From the NCBI GenBank assembly GCA_900317345.1, contig ONGK01000013.1:1-35331 (forward strand): 35,331 nucleotides of DNA. Reading direction: 5' to 3'. The stretch comes from an uncultured Bacteroidales bacterium. Its GTDB lineage: Bacteria; Bacteroidota; Bacteroidia; Bacteroidales; Paludibacteraceae. Below the pieces are notes generated by a model. That model was not told the DNA's origin and did not search any database. It saw only the letters and a program-made list of their open reading frames with translations. Position 1 is the stretch's first letter. Each line of letters begins with the position of its first letter. The position numbers and the translations under genes are program-made. Shown here one piece after another: positions 6,028 to 14,994 of this stretch.

Positions 6028-9000
6028 TTAGTCAAAGAAGCCGAAACCGCCGATGGCGGCAAACATCCGCTCGACATAGTCCCACGAGGTGGGCGACCAT
6101 GAGAAGCCGAGGCGGTACAGCACCTGGGTGGTGTAGTCGTTCTCGCGCTTCACATCGGAGGTCTTCTGCCCGTGCGCGGCGTCCTGGTAAGCGAGCAGCG
6201 CAGAGAGCTGTTTAGCCTTCTGCGGGTCGTTGCCTGCCTCATCCAGCGCCTGCTGGAACTGCTCCTGCTCAACGAAGCGTATACCCTCGCCGATAGAGCT
6301 GAGTCCGGTGAGCACATCGCCCAAGAACTGGCCGTGGATATTATATGGATGGAAGACCGTACACTCCTTCGGCGTGGTGGCGAGAAGCACTATCGCGTGC
6401 GCCACCTCGTTAATCGGCGAGAACTCAACCTGCTTGTTGCGCAAGGCGTACGGGCAGCAGCCGAGCATATGGTATACGCGGATACGTCCCATGAACGAGT
6501 TGGTGGAGAAGTTCGCCTGGAACTCGCCATCCGTGGAGCGTGCTGCCAGGTTGCCGACGCGCATGATCTTGGCGCTCAACCCGTGCAGAGCGACGGCATC
6601 GAGGATGGTACGCTCCGCCATGAACTTCGAGTATATATACTGGTTGCCGAGATACTGGCCCATATAAAGCGTCTGCTCGGTGAAGACGGTATTGGCATTG
6701 GCGTCCACTTGCGGTCCGACCCACAGTCCGCGGGTGCTGGCCGTAGAGATATGGATAAGCCGTGCGCCGGTCTTGATGCAGAACTCAACACACCGCTTGG
6801 CGCCGCCGATATTGACGTCCTCTATCTCCGTTCCTTCGCTGAAGTGCTTAACCACCGCGGCACAGTTGAAGACGGTGGTGATGGCTTTGGCGCCGGCCTT
6901 GGTGACGGCTGCGTCGATATCCTCCGTCACATCGCCAAGGACGATATGGAGCCGCTTGCCGAAGAGCTCCTTGAACGCGTCCGCGAAGTAATAATAGAGG
7001 AGCGTGCGCAGACGGCTCTCCGCCGCTTCAACGGTCTTGCCGCGAACCATGCAGTATATCTGCTCGGCATCGCTATCGATGAGCTCACGCAAGATATGGA
7101 TGCCGAGATAACCCGTCGAGCCGGTGAGCAGCACGTTGCCCAAGCCTTGCAACTCGCCTTTGCGGAACACATCGAGCGTGTTGCGCTGCAGGAGGTTGTT
7201 GATGGCCGTGTAGTCGAAGTTGGCCTCGGCACCGGCATTGGCATCGGCGTTGGCCGTAGTGTCACCAAGCAGGGTGGCGAGCTGGCGCGGCGTCGGGTTA
7301 GCGAACACATCGCCGTAGGAGACGTGCTTGCCCGCTTTGTCCGCCTCGATGATGACGCGTGTGACGACAAGCGAGGTGCCGCCGAGTTCGAAGAAGTTAT
7401 CGGTTGCTCCGACCTTATCGAGCTGCAGGATAGTGGCGAAGATATCGCAGAAGACGCGCTCGGTGTCGTTTTGCGGCGCTTCGTAGTCCCCGCTGAGCGC
7501 CAGTTCGGGCTCGGGCAGGTTCTTGACATCCGTCTTGCCGTTCGGCGTGAGCGGCATCTTGTCCATCTGCTTGTAGGCGGTCGGCACCATATATTTGGTA
7601 AGCGTCTTGCCCAGTTCGGCTTTCAGTTCGGCGATGTCGATAGGCCTGTCGGCGGTGAAATAGGCGCAGAGGTGCTCGATATCTTTGATTTTGCCAATCT
7701 TAACGACGGCATTCTTGATGCCCTTAACGGCCGCGAGCGCCGCCTCCACTTCGCCTAACTCGATACGCAGTCCGCGGAGCTTGATCTGGTTGTCGGTACG
7801 GCCGAGGATGACCACGTCGCCCTCCTCCGTCCAGCGAGCATAATCGCCTGATTTATAGATACGTACACCTTTATAGTCGATAAACCTCTCGGCGGTCATC
7901 TCCGGCAGGTCGTTATAGCCGGTGGCCACTCCGAGTCCGCCGATATACAACTCTCCGACTACGCCTACAGGCAGCTCGTTGCCATCGCTGTCGACGACGA
8001 ACTCCTTATAGTTGAGCAGCGGCCGTCCGACGCTTACGCGGTCGGTATGGGTGAGCTCTTTGCAGTTGGAGGAGACGGTGATCTCGGTCGGTCCGTAGGT
8101 GTTGAAGATACGTGCCTTTGGCGCCGCAGCGCGGAGCTTATCGAGCAGTCCGTCCGCATATTTCTCGCCGCCGCACATGATAACATGGCATTGGCCGATA
8201 GCCTGCACGAACTCCGGCAACTCCATATATTGCAGCATACGCGAAGGCGTAGCATTGATGGCGTCGGCGCCGGTGCGCTTGAATAGGTCGGCGAGCAGAG
8301 CTGCATTGGTCGTCTCTTCCTCGGAAGCGATGACGGCTGTCTTGCCGTTGTAGAGCGCCGCGCCGAACTCCTTCATCGACATATCGAACGAGAGCGTCGT
8401 GACGCAGAGAACCGCGTGCACCGTCTCGGCTATGGCATGGATATGCGTGTTGGCGGGATGGGCGTAGAGGTAGCTGGCGATGCTCTCATGGCGGAGCATG
8501 ACGCCCTTGGGCTTGCCGGTCGAACCCGAAGTATAGATGAGATAACAGAGGTCCTGCGGCGTGATGGCATTCGCCACGGCATTGGCGTTGGCGGTTGCCA
8601 GCAACTCATCCACATCGATGGCATTGGGGAACTCACCCAGCCGCTCCTTGGACGTGATGATATACGCCGCATGGCTGTCGGTTAGGATATGCTGTATGCG
8701 CTCGGTGGGATACTCGGGGTCGCACGGTATATAGGCGCAACCGGCCTTCATGACACCGAAGATAGATAGCATCACTTTGGATGTACGCGGCAAGAGCAGC
8801 GCTACGCGGCTTCGTGGCTCGACGCCCCGTGCCTGCAGACCGTTGGCGATGCGGTTGGTGGCTTCGTCCATCTGCTTGTATGTATAGGATGCATCGCACG
8901 CGACGAGCGCCAAAGCGTCCGGGGTCTTGGCGGCATAATAGGGGATGCACTCATGATAGAAATGGAAGGGCGTCTCGCTCGTGGCTATCTCCCGCATATG

Positions 9001-12000
9001 GCTCAGTTCGGCCTCCTGCTCGGCGCTGATGATAGACAGCCTGCGCACCTTAGCCTGCGGCTGCTCCATCATCCGTTCAGCCACGGCAACGATGCTCTGC
9101 GCCATTCCCTGCCCTACGCGAGCCGAATAACGCGCGTCATCATACTGCACCACCACACCCCGCGGCTCTATCTTGATGTTTATCGGGAACTTGGGCACGT
9201 TCAGTTCGAGCAGTTCCTGGTGAATGGCTTGTCCGTTCACCTTGTACTCCGAAATCACGCCCACCTGATATGCGTACGCGATGGCGGGACGGAAACCGAA
9301 GTCACCGGCGATGCGCGCAAAGGGGTAGTTCTCGTGCTCAAGGGTCTTATCGAAGGTCTCGCAGACCTGTTTCATATAGTCGGCGACGGAGGTGTCGTCC
9401 ACCTTGAGCCCCAGCGCCAGGGTATTGACGAACATACCCACTGTGTCGGCTATCTTGAGGTTCGAGCGGCCGCTGCTGATGGTGCTGAGATATACCTCGC
9501 GGTTGTTGGTATAGCGCGACACCACATAGCTGACGGCAGCCAGGAAGAGGTGAGCAGGGGTTATCTGCTGCTTGCGGCAGAACTCCGCCACTTTGTGATG
9601 GTCCGCCGGGCACACAGCCTCTCCGATAAATCCCTGTTCATCGGTCTTGGGCAGGTCTGCCGGTATCTCGCTTGCGCTTTCAAAGGTCTGCAGCTTCTCG
9701 GCGAAGAAATCCGTTGCCTGACGGAACTCCTCGGTCTCTTCGTCGCGCTGCTGGTCAGCCACGAACTGCAGATAGGTGTAGTTCTCGCGCTCGATGGCCT
9801 GTCCTTCCAGCGCCGCTGATATCTGACGTGTCAGCAGGTCCGCCGAGCCTCCGTCGAAGACGAGGTGATGAACGTCTATCAGGAGATGTACGCCGCTCTC
9901 GGTCTGCACCACTTCGGTGCGGTACAGCGGTGCTTTCTGCAGGTTAAACGGCCGTACGAACTCATTCTTGTAGGTCGCCAATTGGGCATCGCTCATCTGC
10001 TTGACCGGCACCTCGACAGGCACGCTTTGCGCGAGCGTCTGCACCACAGTGTCGCCTTCGGTGGCGAAGTGGACGCTGAGCTCCGGGTGCGCCTCTACGA
10101 CGGTCTTCACCGCTTTCGCCAACTGGTCGGTCGTGATGCCGGCTGGGTACGAGAGCAGGAAGGGGATGTTATAGATAGTCGAAGTGGGGTTCTTCATGCA
10201 ATCGAGATAGACGCCGGTCTGGGCGTAAGAGAGAGGAGCGGTGGTGGAGTCGGCGCTGGCGGTGGCATTGGCATCGGCGTCAGCGTTAGCTTCTACCTTG
10301 ACCTCGCCGCTCATCAGCTTTGTAAGGATTTCATTCTCTATAGTCTGTATTGAACCTGTCTTGACGAGCTCTTTGGAGTTGAGCGTGATGCCGAACCGTT
10401 TGTTGATTTGCACGGCAAGCTTGATGGCCGATATAGAGGTCAGTCCAACATAGCCGAGCACAGTGGTGAGCCCGAAATCCTCATTGCCCACAATCTTCGC
10501 GATGATATCATGCAGTTCCTGCTCGAGGATGTTAAGGGGCACGTCGGCGTTAGCTTCGGCTCCGGCCATTGGCTTCACCTCAGGTGCAGGCAGGGCTTTC
10601 TTGTTGACCTTCTGGTTTTGGTTGAGCGGTATGCTGTCTATCTGCATCGTGACAGCCGGCACCATATACGGCGGCTTCTGGTCGAGGATGAAGTTATTGA
10701 GCGCATCGATATCGATGGTCTCGTTGCTGACGATATACGCTGCAATGAACTTACCTCCGCCTTCTGCATCAAACGCCTGCACGGTGACATCCTTGATGCC
10801 CTCGAACTGGCGAATGACCGACTCTACCTCTTTGAGTTCGATACGGAAGCCTCTTATCTTCACCTGACCGTCACGTCGTCCGACGAAGGACAGGTTTCCG
10901 TCCGGCAGGTAGCGGACGATATCTCCGGTCTTGTAGATACGCGTGTATCCCGGTTCGGAGGTAAATGGGTTGGCAATATATACCTCTTCGGTCTTCTCAG
11001 GCCGGTTGAGATATCCGCGGCTCACTTGTGGTCCGGCAATCCATAGTTCGCCGGAAGCGCCCACAGGCACCCGTTTGCCCTGCGTATCGACGATATACAG
11101 GCGGCTGTTCTCCACCACCTTGCCGATAGGGATATTCTTCTCTATCTTCGACACATGATAATAGGTGATGAAACAGATCGTTTCCGTCGGTCCGTACCCG
11201 TTGACGAGTATATACGGGGGTATACCGACGTCCACCAGTTTCTCGCCGCCGGTGCAGAACACCTTGAGCGAATGGTTGTCGATATCGTTGACGAACTGCC
11301 GTGCCACCTGGGTGGTCATGAACGAGTGGGTGATGCCGTTCTGCTCGAAATAATCATTGAGAGCAATGAGGTCGAGCCGCAGCTCCTCCGGGATGACATA
11401 TATTGTACCGCCGGCGTATAAGGTTGCCCAAAGCTCCATCGTAGAGGCATCGAAGCCGAAGCTGGCATACGCACCCCAACGCGTTTCTTTGTCCATCTTG
11501 GCCGCCACCGTCTGCATACCGCAGAAAGCGGTCAGGTTGCGCTGCTCAAGCATCACACCTTTCGGCACACCGGTCGAACCGGAGGTATAGAGCAGAATAA
11601 ACAGGTCTTCAGGCTTGGGCGCAAGAGCTGCTACGTCGAGCGAACCCGGCGCTTTGAGATTTTGGATATCCTTCGTCAGCAGCACCTCGCCTTGGTATTC
11701 GTTAACAATTGGACGCATCTCTTCGTCAACGATAAGGAGCTTGACATCGGCATCTTTCATCATGAAGTTCAGTCGCTCCGACGGATATGAGGGGTCCAGC
11801 GGCTGGTAGGCACAGCCGGCTTTCATCACGCCCAGCGAAGCGATGGCCATCCATTCGCAGCGCGGTATTAGAATGGACACCACATCTTCGCGGCCAAGGC
11901 CTCTGGAGGATACGAAAGCCGCAATGCGGTCGGTCAACTCGTCCACCTCGCGATAGGTGTATGAGTGGTCTTTGTAGACCACCGCCGTCTTGTCCGGCTG

Positions 12001-13329
12001 AGCTTGTGCATGAGCGCGGAAAATAGACACTATCGTTTGCGTGTTGTCGTACGGCGTGAAACGCTCGTTGAAGCTATCGAGCAATCGTATCTGTTCCGGG
12101 GTGGTCCAGTCGATATCGCGCAGGAGTTGGTTCTTGAGGAATCCTTCCGCCACCGCTTCATAACTCTCCAGGAACTGCGCTATCATCGCCTCCGAATAGA
12201 GGTTGGCGGCGTACTCTGCCTCCACGAACAACTGCCCGCCTTTGCTGTAGGCCTTCACGTATATCGGGCATTCGCGGCTGTTGTTGTTCAGACGAATCTG
12301 CTGCATTGGCTTGGCGCAGAATACCTCGTTGGCAAACAAATCGCCGTGCCATGCAAACTGTGTGGCGGCCTGCAGACCAAGCTCCGTCACCGCATCGCTG
12401 TAGGAATAAGCGGTGTGCTCGCGGCAGCCGCTCATCTGCTCCTGTGCCGCTTTGAGGAAGTCCAATACGGCCGTCTCGGCATCGAACTTAGCGTAGACAG
12501 GGAATGTCTTGACAAACATGCCTATCGCGTGAGCGTTCTCTTTGTTGCGACCGTTATGAATGGTGGAGAAAAGTGCCTCCGGTTCGTTGTTATACTTTGC
12601 GATAAGATACCCGTAAACGGCCGTGAAGAACGTGCTCTTGTAGATGCCCTGCTCCTTGCAGAAAGCCTCCGTACGCGTCATATCAAGCGCCATCTGCCGC
12701 GTCTGTTTGCCTTCCTTTGGCTCGTCCTCCTCCAGGTCCGTCAATATAGGAGTGAACGTCTCGCTGCAATCGAAATTAGCGGCATACCACGCTTTATCGG
12801 CTGCTTTTTGCACCTCGCTCGCCTTCGCTTCCGCTATAGCTGTCTCCGCCAGTTTCATCTCTCCGCCATCCATCACCGGCTCTCCGCTTTCCGTATACGC
12901 CTTCTCGATATCGGCAAGCAGCACCTGACGGGAGGTTCCATCGTTGATAATATGGTGGATATCCTGCAGGATATAGAAATGCTCTTTGTCATGCAGCAGT
13001 CGGATACGGAACAGACGGTCGTTGAGTAAGTCAAACGGTTGAATAAAACCTGCTGCCAGCTCTTGGATGTCGGATATCTGCTCTATCTCCAGCGAGAAAG
13101 TCCCGTTATCATCGATTACCTGCCAGGGTTCGCCCTGCTCATCCACTTCGATGCGCGTGAAGAGCGTCGGATGAGCCTTTACTGCGGTCTCAACAGCCGC
13201 CTTCAAGCGCTCTGCGTCCAGACTGCCGTCCAGTATATACAGATAGGGAATGTTGTAACACGGCTCTCCGGCGTGCTGTGAGCACTCCACATAAAGGCCG
13301 TACTGAGTCTTGGTTAATGGTGCTTTCAT
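6028..13329 (-). CDS. Two-module nonribosomal peptide synthetase with terminal reductase (C-A-T-C-A-T-R)
   Basis: 2433 aa. Domains in order: C1 about 1-420 (HHIINDG 125-131), A1 about 430-915 (LYTSGSTGVPKG near 580, NGYGPTE near 710), T1 about 935-1005 (GLTSIS, Ser965), C2 about 1033-1440 (HHLVFDG 1154-1160), A2 about 1460-1940 (IYTSGSTGKPKG near 1598, NTYGPTE near 1743), T2 about 1955-2020 (FFELGGTS, Ser1986), and a thioester reductase about 2062-2433 (GSTGYLG 2070-2076, catalytic Tyr2231/Lys2235 in YIYSK). All key motifs are intact. The expected chemistry is activation and coupling of two amino acids and NADPH-dependent release as an aldehyde or alcohol; related dipeptide aldehydes can cyclise to dihydropyrazinones. 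A leading C domain suggests N-acylation or acceptance of an upstream acyl donor. Ala/Asn/Asp-rich inserts occur at five places. The gene starts 14 nt after the beta-barrel gene and is last in the train. A PPTase is needed but absent from the window. Confidence 0.93.
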   Translation of the reverse strand: MKAPLTKTQYGLYVECSQHAGEPCYNIPYLYILDGSLDAERLKAAVETAVKAHPTLFTRIEVDEQGEPWQVIDDNGTFSLEIEQISDIQELAAGFIQPFDLLNDRLFRIRLLHDKEHFYILQDIHHIINDGTSRQVLLADIEKAYTESGEPVMDGGEMKLAETAIAEAKASEVQKAADKAWYAANFDCSETFTPILTDLEEDEPKEGKQTRQMALDMTRTEAFCKEQGIYKSTFFTAVYGYLIAKYNNEPEALFSTIHNGRNKENAHAIGMFVKTFPVYAKFDAETAVLDFLKAAQEQMSGCREHTAYSYSDAVTELGLQAATQFAWHGDLFANEVFCAKPMQQIRLNNNSRECPIYVKAYSKGGQLFVEAEYAANLYSEAMIAQFLESYEAVAEGFLKNQLLRDIDWTTPEQIRLLDSFNERFTPYDNTQTIVSIFRAHAQAQPDKTAVVYKDHSYTYREVDELTDRIAAFVSSRGLGREDVVSILIPRCEWMAIASLGVMKAGCAYQPLDPSYPSERLNFMMKDADVKLLIVDEEMRPIVNEYQGEVLLTKDIQNLKAPGSLDVAALAPKPEDLFILLYTSGSTGVPKGVMLEQRNLTAFCGMQTVAAKMDKETRWGAYASFGFDASTMELWATLYAGGTIYVIPEELRLDLIALNDYFEQNGITHSFMTTQVARQFVNDIDNHSLKVFCTGGEKLVDVGIPPYILVNGYGPTETICFITYYHVSKIEKNIPIGKVVENSRLYIVDTQGKRVPVGASGELWIAGPQVSRGYLNRPEKTEEVYIANPFTSEPGYTRIYKTGDIVRYLPDGNLSFVGRRDGQVKIRGFRIELKEVESVIRQFEGIKDVTVQAFDAEGGGKFIAAYIVSNETIDIDALNNFILDQKPPYMVPAVTMQIDSIPLNQNQKVNKKALPAPEVKPMAGAEANADVPLNILEQELHDIIAKIVGNEDFGLTTVLGYVGLTSISAIKLAVQINKRFGITLNSKELVKTGSIQTIENEILTKLMSGEVKVEANADADANATASADSTTAPLSYAQTGVYLDCMKNPTSTIYNIPFLLSYPAGITTDQLAKAVKTVVEAHPELSVHFATEGDTVVQTLAQSVPVEVPVKQMSDAQLATYKNEFVRPFNLQKAPLYRTEVVQTESGVHLLIDVHHLVFDGGSADLLTRQISAALEGQAIERENYTYLQFVADQQRDEETEEFRQATDFFAEKLQTFESASEIPADLPKTDEQGFIGEAVCPADHHKVAEFCRKQQITPAHLFLAAVSYVVSRYTNNREVYLSTISSGRSNLKIADTVGMFVNTLALGLKVDDTSVADYMKQVCETFDKTLEHENYPFARIAGDFGFRPAIAYAYQVGVISEYKVNGQAIHQELLELNVPKFPINIKIEPRGVVVQYDDARYSARVGQGMAQSIVAVAERMMEQPQAKVRRLSIISAEQEAELSHMREIATSETPFHFYHECIPYYAAKTPDALALVACDASYTYKQMDEATNRIANGLQARGVEPRSRVALLLPRTSKVMLSIFGVMKAGCAYIPCDPEYPTERIQHILTDSHAAYIITSKERLGEFPNAIDVDELLATANANAVANAITPQDLCYLIYTSGSTGKPKGVMLRHESIASYLYAHPANTHIHAIAETVHAVLCVTTLSFDMSMKEFGAALYNGKTAVIASEEETTNAALLADLFKRTGADAINATPSRMLQYMELPEFVQAIGQCHVIMCGGEKYADGLLDKLRAAAPKARIFNTYGPTEITVSSNCKELTHTDRVSVGRPLLNYKEFVVDSDGNELPVGVVGELYIGGLGVATGYNDLPEMTAERFIDYKGVRIYKSGDYARWTEEGDVVILGRTDNQIKLRGLRIELGEVEAALAAVKGIKNAVVKIGKIKDIEHLCAYFTADRPIDIAELKAELGKTLTKYMVPTAYKQMDKMPLTPNGKTDVKNLPEPELALSGDYEAPQNDTERVFCDIFATILQLDKVGATDNFFELGGTSLVVTRVIIEADKAGKHVSYGDVFANPTPRQLATLLGDTTANADANAGAEANFDYTAINNLLQRNTLDVFRKGELQGLGNVLLTGSTGYLGIHILRELIDSDAEQIYCMVRGKTVEAAESRLRTLLYYYFADAFKELFGKRLHIVLGDVTEDIDAAVTKAGAKAITTVFNCAAVVKHFSEGTEIEDVNIGGAKRCVEFCIKTGARLIHISTASTRGLWVGPQVDANANTVFTEQTLYMGQYLGNQYIYSKFMAERTILDAVALHGLSAKIMRVGNLAARSTDGEFQANFSTNSFMGRIRVYHMLGCCPYALRNKQVEFSPINEVAHAIVLLATTPKECTVFHPYNIHGQFLGDVLTGLSSIGEGIRFVEQEQFQQALDEAGNDPQKAKQLSALLAYQDAAHGQKTSDVKRENDYTTQVLYRLGFSWSPTSWDYVERMFAAIGGFGFFD

Positions 13330-13343
13330 TGTATAGTCTTGTT

Positions 13344-14687
13344 TTAAAATCTTACTTTTACGAATGTTGGATTAAGAGTGACCATGAGGTATACCCAGTG
13401 TGACTGGTTTCGGTCAGACGAGCGTTTGACAATCTCCATGGTCTTGGTGCCCTGCATGAAGGTATAATTGGCGCTAATCGTGACCCATGAAACGGGTTTG
13501 TACTGTGCTTTCAGCTCCAATTCATGGCCCAACAGACGGCCCGGCGCCGTGTTCACATCTACCGTCGTGGCAAGGGCGTGGTATGCTGCTTCGAACTCAA
13601 ACTGGTTGTTCCATACAAAAGACGCGGACCCGTGAACGTCCTGCAAACCAGGCGAATAGCCGCCGTAGAAGGTCTGCAGATAGAAGAAGTCCATAGCTCC
13701 GTAGAACTGATGCTTCGAGCCGTAGAGCAAATTGAACGAGTGGTCATGTGTGAGCTGCTGCATACCGATGCCTCCGGGAGGCGGCACGGTGTAGTTCTCG
13801 TCACCACTAAGATAGAAATATCCTGCTCTAAACCGCGTCCATTTGTTTGCCTGCGCCTTAGCCTCCACCGCCAGCATCCACGCGCTGAGCGGCAGCCTGT
13901 ACTCCGTTGTGCCGAACTGGTAGTAGAACGATGCGTCGGCGTCAATCCACCAATCGGTCGGCCCGTCATATCGGAAGTGCCAGTAGGTGCCTGCCATTTG
14001 TTGGTAGTAGGTCTTCTTCTCCGTTTCACCGGTGGACGTAGTCAAGCAACTCTGCATGCCGGTATTGATGAACATGAGTGAGGCGCTGAACCACCGCTTA
14101 AAGTCGTAGTGATACCACAATGCCTCCATATTCTTGTAGGGCTGCACACCGCCGATATACATTGTGCCACCCAGCATATTACCATTGTTCTGGCAGTACG
14201 CACCCATGACATGAATCTTATGGCCGAAGCCTTCGTAACCAAGCTTGAGGGCGTCATGGTAGGCGCTGGTCATCGACCAATCATTCAAACCCATGATACG
14301 CTCATCATCGTAGGACAGGGTCTGCCGGCCCAGCTTGGCAAAGAATCCCTTCACATCGGTCTGCGCCCAAGCTTCGCGTAAGTTGAACGAGCCTCCGCCG
14401 GAGGTTCCCCAGACGCCCAGATGTTGCGGGATGATTTGCACCTCGAGGTAGGGCTGTTTGTAATTGAGAATGAGCCGAGTGCGCTCCAGAACAAACGCAG
14501 CCATGGTCTCGTCCGGATTCTGAACAGCACCCTGGATATACTCGCCACGGGTCATCAATTGCGCGCCGAGCGTGAAGACATGCGTCTTAGTACTATCGCC
14601 GAACTCGGTTTGAATCTTTGCTTGTACACGCGCCGGAATGAGGCTCAGTACACACAGGCTCAACAAGATGGTCGTTAATCGGTTCAC
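13344..14687 (-). CDS. Outer-membrane beta-barrel protein, alginate-export-like
   Basis: 447 aa beginning with GTG at 14687, 3 nt after the STAS gene stop. Residues 1-23 are a signal peptide (LTTILLSLCVLSLIPARVQA). The rest is a long series of amphipathic beta-strands ending in the aromatic C-terminus NPTFVKVRF, as in outer-membrane barrels. The segment LGRQTLSYDDERIMGLNDWSM followed by YHDALKLGYE resembles the Alginate_exp family pattern (GRQ.LSYG..R..G...W). AlgE-type barrels let anionic polymers or small solutes cross the outer membrane; whether this one exports a polysaccharide, imports a nutrient or passes the NRPS product is unknown. It is the immediate upstream neighbour of the NRPS and is probably co-transcribed with it. 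Confidence 0.7.
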   Translation of the reverse strand: MNRLTTILLSLCVLSLIPARVQAKIQTEFGDSTKTHVFTLGAQLMTRGEYIQGAVQNPDETMAAFVLERTRLILNYKQPYLEVQIIPQHLGVWGTSGGGSFNLREAWAQTDVKGFFAKLGRQTLSYDDERIMGLNDWSMTSAYHDALKLGYEGFGHKIHVMGAYCQNNGNMLGGTMYIGGVQPYKNMEALWYHYDFKRWFSASLMFINTGMQSCLTTSTGETEKKTYYQQMAGTYWHFRYDGPTDWWIDADASFYYQFGTTEYRLPLSAWMLAVEAKAQANKWTRFRAGYFYLSGDENYTVPPPGGIGMQQLTHDHSFNLLYGSKHQFYGAMDFFYLQTFYGGYSPGLQDVHGSASFVWNNQFEFEAAYHALATTVDVNTAPGRLLGHELELKAQYKPVSWVTISANYTFMQGTKTMEIVKRSSDRNQSHWVYLMVTLNPTFVKVRF

Positions 14688-14690
14688 GAC

Positions 14691-14993
14691 TTATTCGAAT
14701 TCAAAAATATTGATAAATCCAGTCAGTTTAAATACGTTTTTGATGTCTTCATTGACATTACGCAGCGTAACCTTGCTGCCACTGGCTTTGGCTGCCTTCA
14801 GGATACTAAGCAAAATCCGCAAACCCGATGAAGCAATATACTCCAGCCCGGCACACTCGATGAGCACGTCTTTGCCTTTGCTGTCCATGAGCGGTTTGAG
14901 CGCCTCTTCCACTTCCAGCGCGGCGGCTGTGTCCATTTCTCCTTCCAGGGTGGCAATCCATTTGCCGTTTTGTTCTTCAATTGTTGTTTTCAT
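14691..14993 (-). CDS. STAS-domain anti-sigma-factor antagonist-like protein
   Basis: 100 aa, one STAS domain, the usual length of SpoIIAA/RsbV proteins. The conserved loop is AGLEYIASSGLRILLSIL, with Ser55/Ser56 at the position phosphorylated by RsbW-type kinases. The start lies 1 nt after the stop of the phosphatase/kinase gene, so the two proteins are produced together. The likely role, from the family, is a phospho-switch: phosphorylated by the HATPase domain of the neighbour, dephosphorylated by its PP2C domain, and binding a partner when unphosphorylated. No sigma factor is in the window, so the downstream target is open. Confidence 0.85.
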   Translation of the reverse strand: MKTTIEEQNGKWIATLEGEMDTAAALEVEEALKPLMDSKGKDVLIECAGLEYIASSGLRILLSILKAAKASGSKVTLRNVNEDIKNVFKLTGFINIFEFE

Positions 14994-14994
14994 A

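Noticed and set aside
6172..7758. 528-codon open frame on plus opposite the NRPS
   Set aside because: It is the complement of the reductase, T2 and A2 coding sequence, has no recognisable domains, and is dominated by charged low-complexity segments. High-GC genes often give such shadow frames.
11965..13029. 354-codon open frame on plus opposite the first condensation domain
   Set aside because: Antisense shadow of a gene with intact motifs; no family resemblance.
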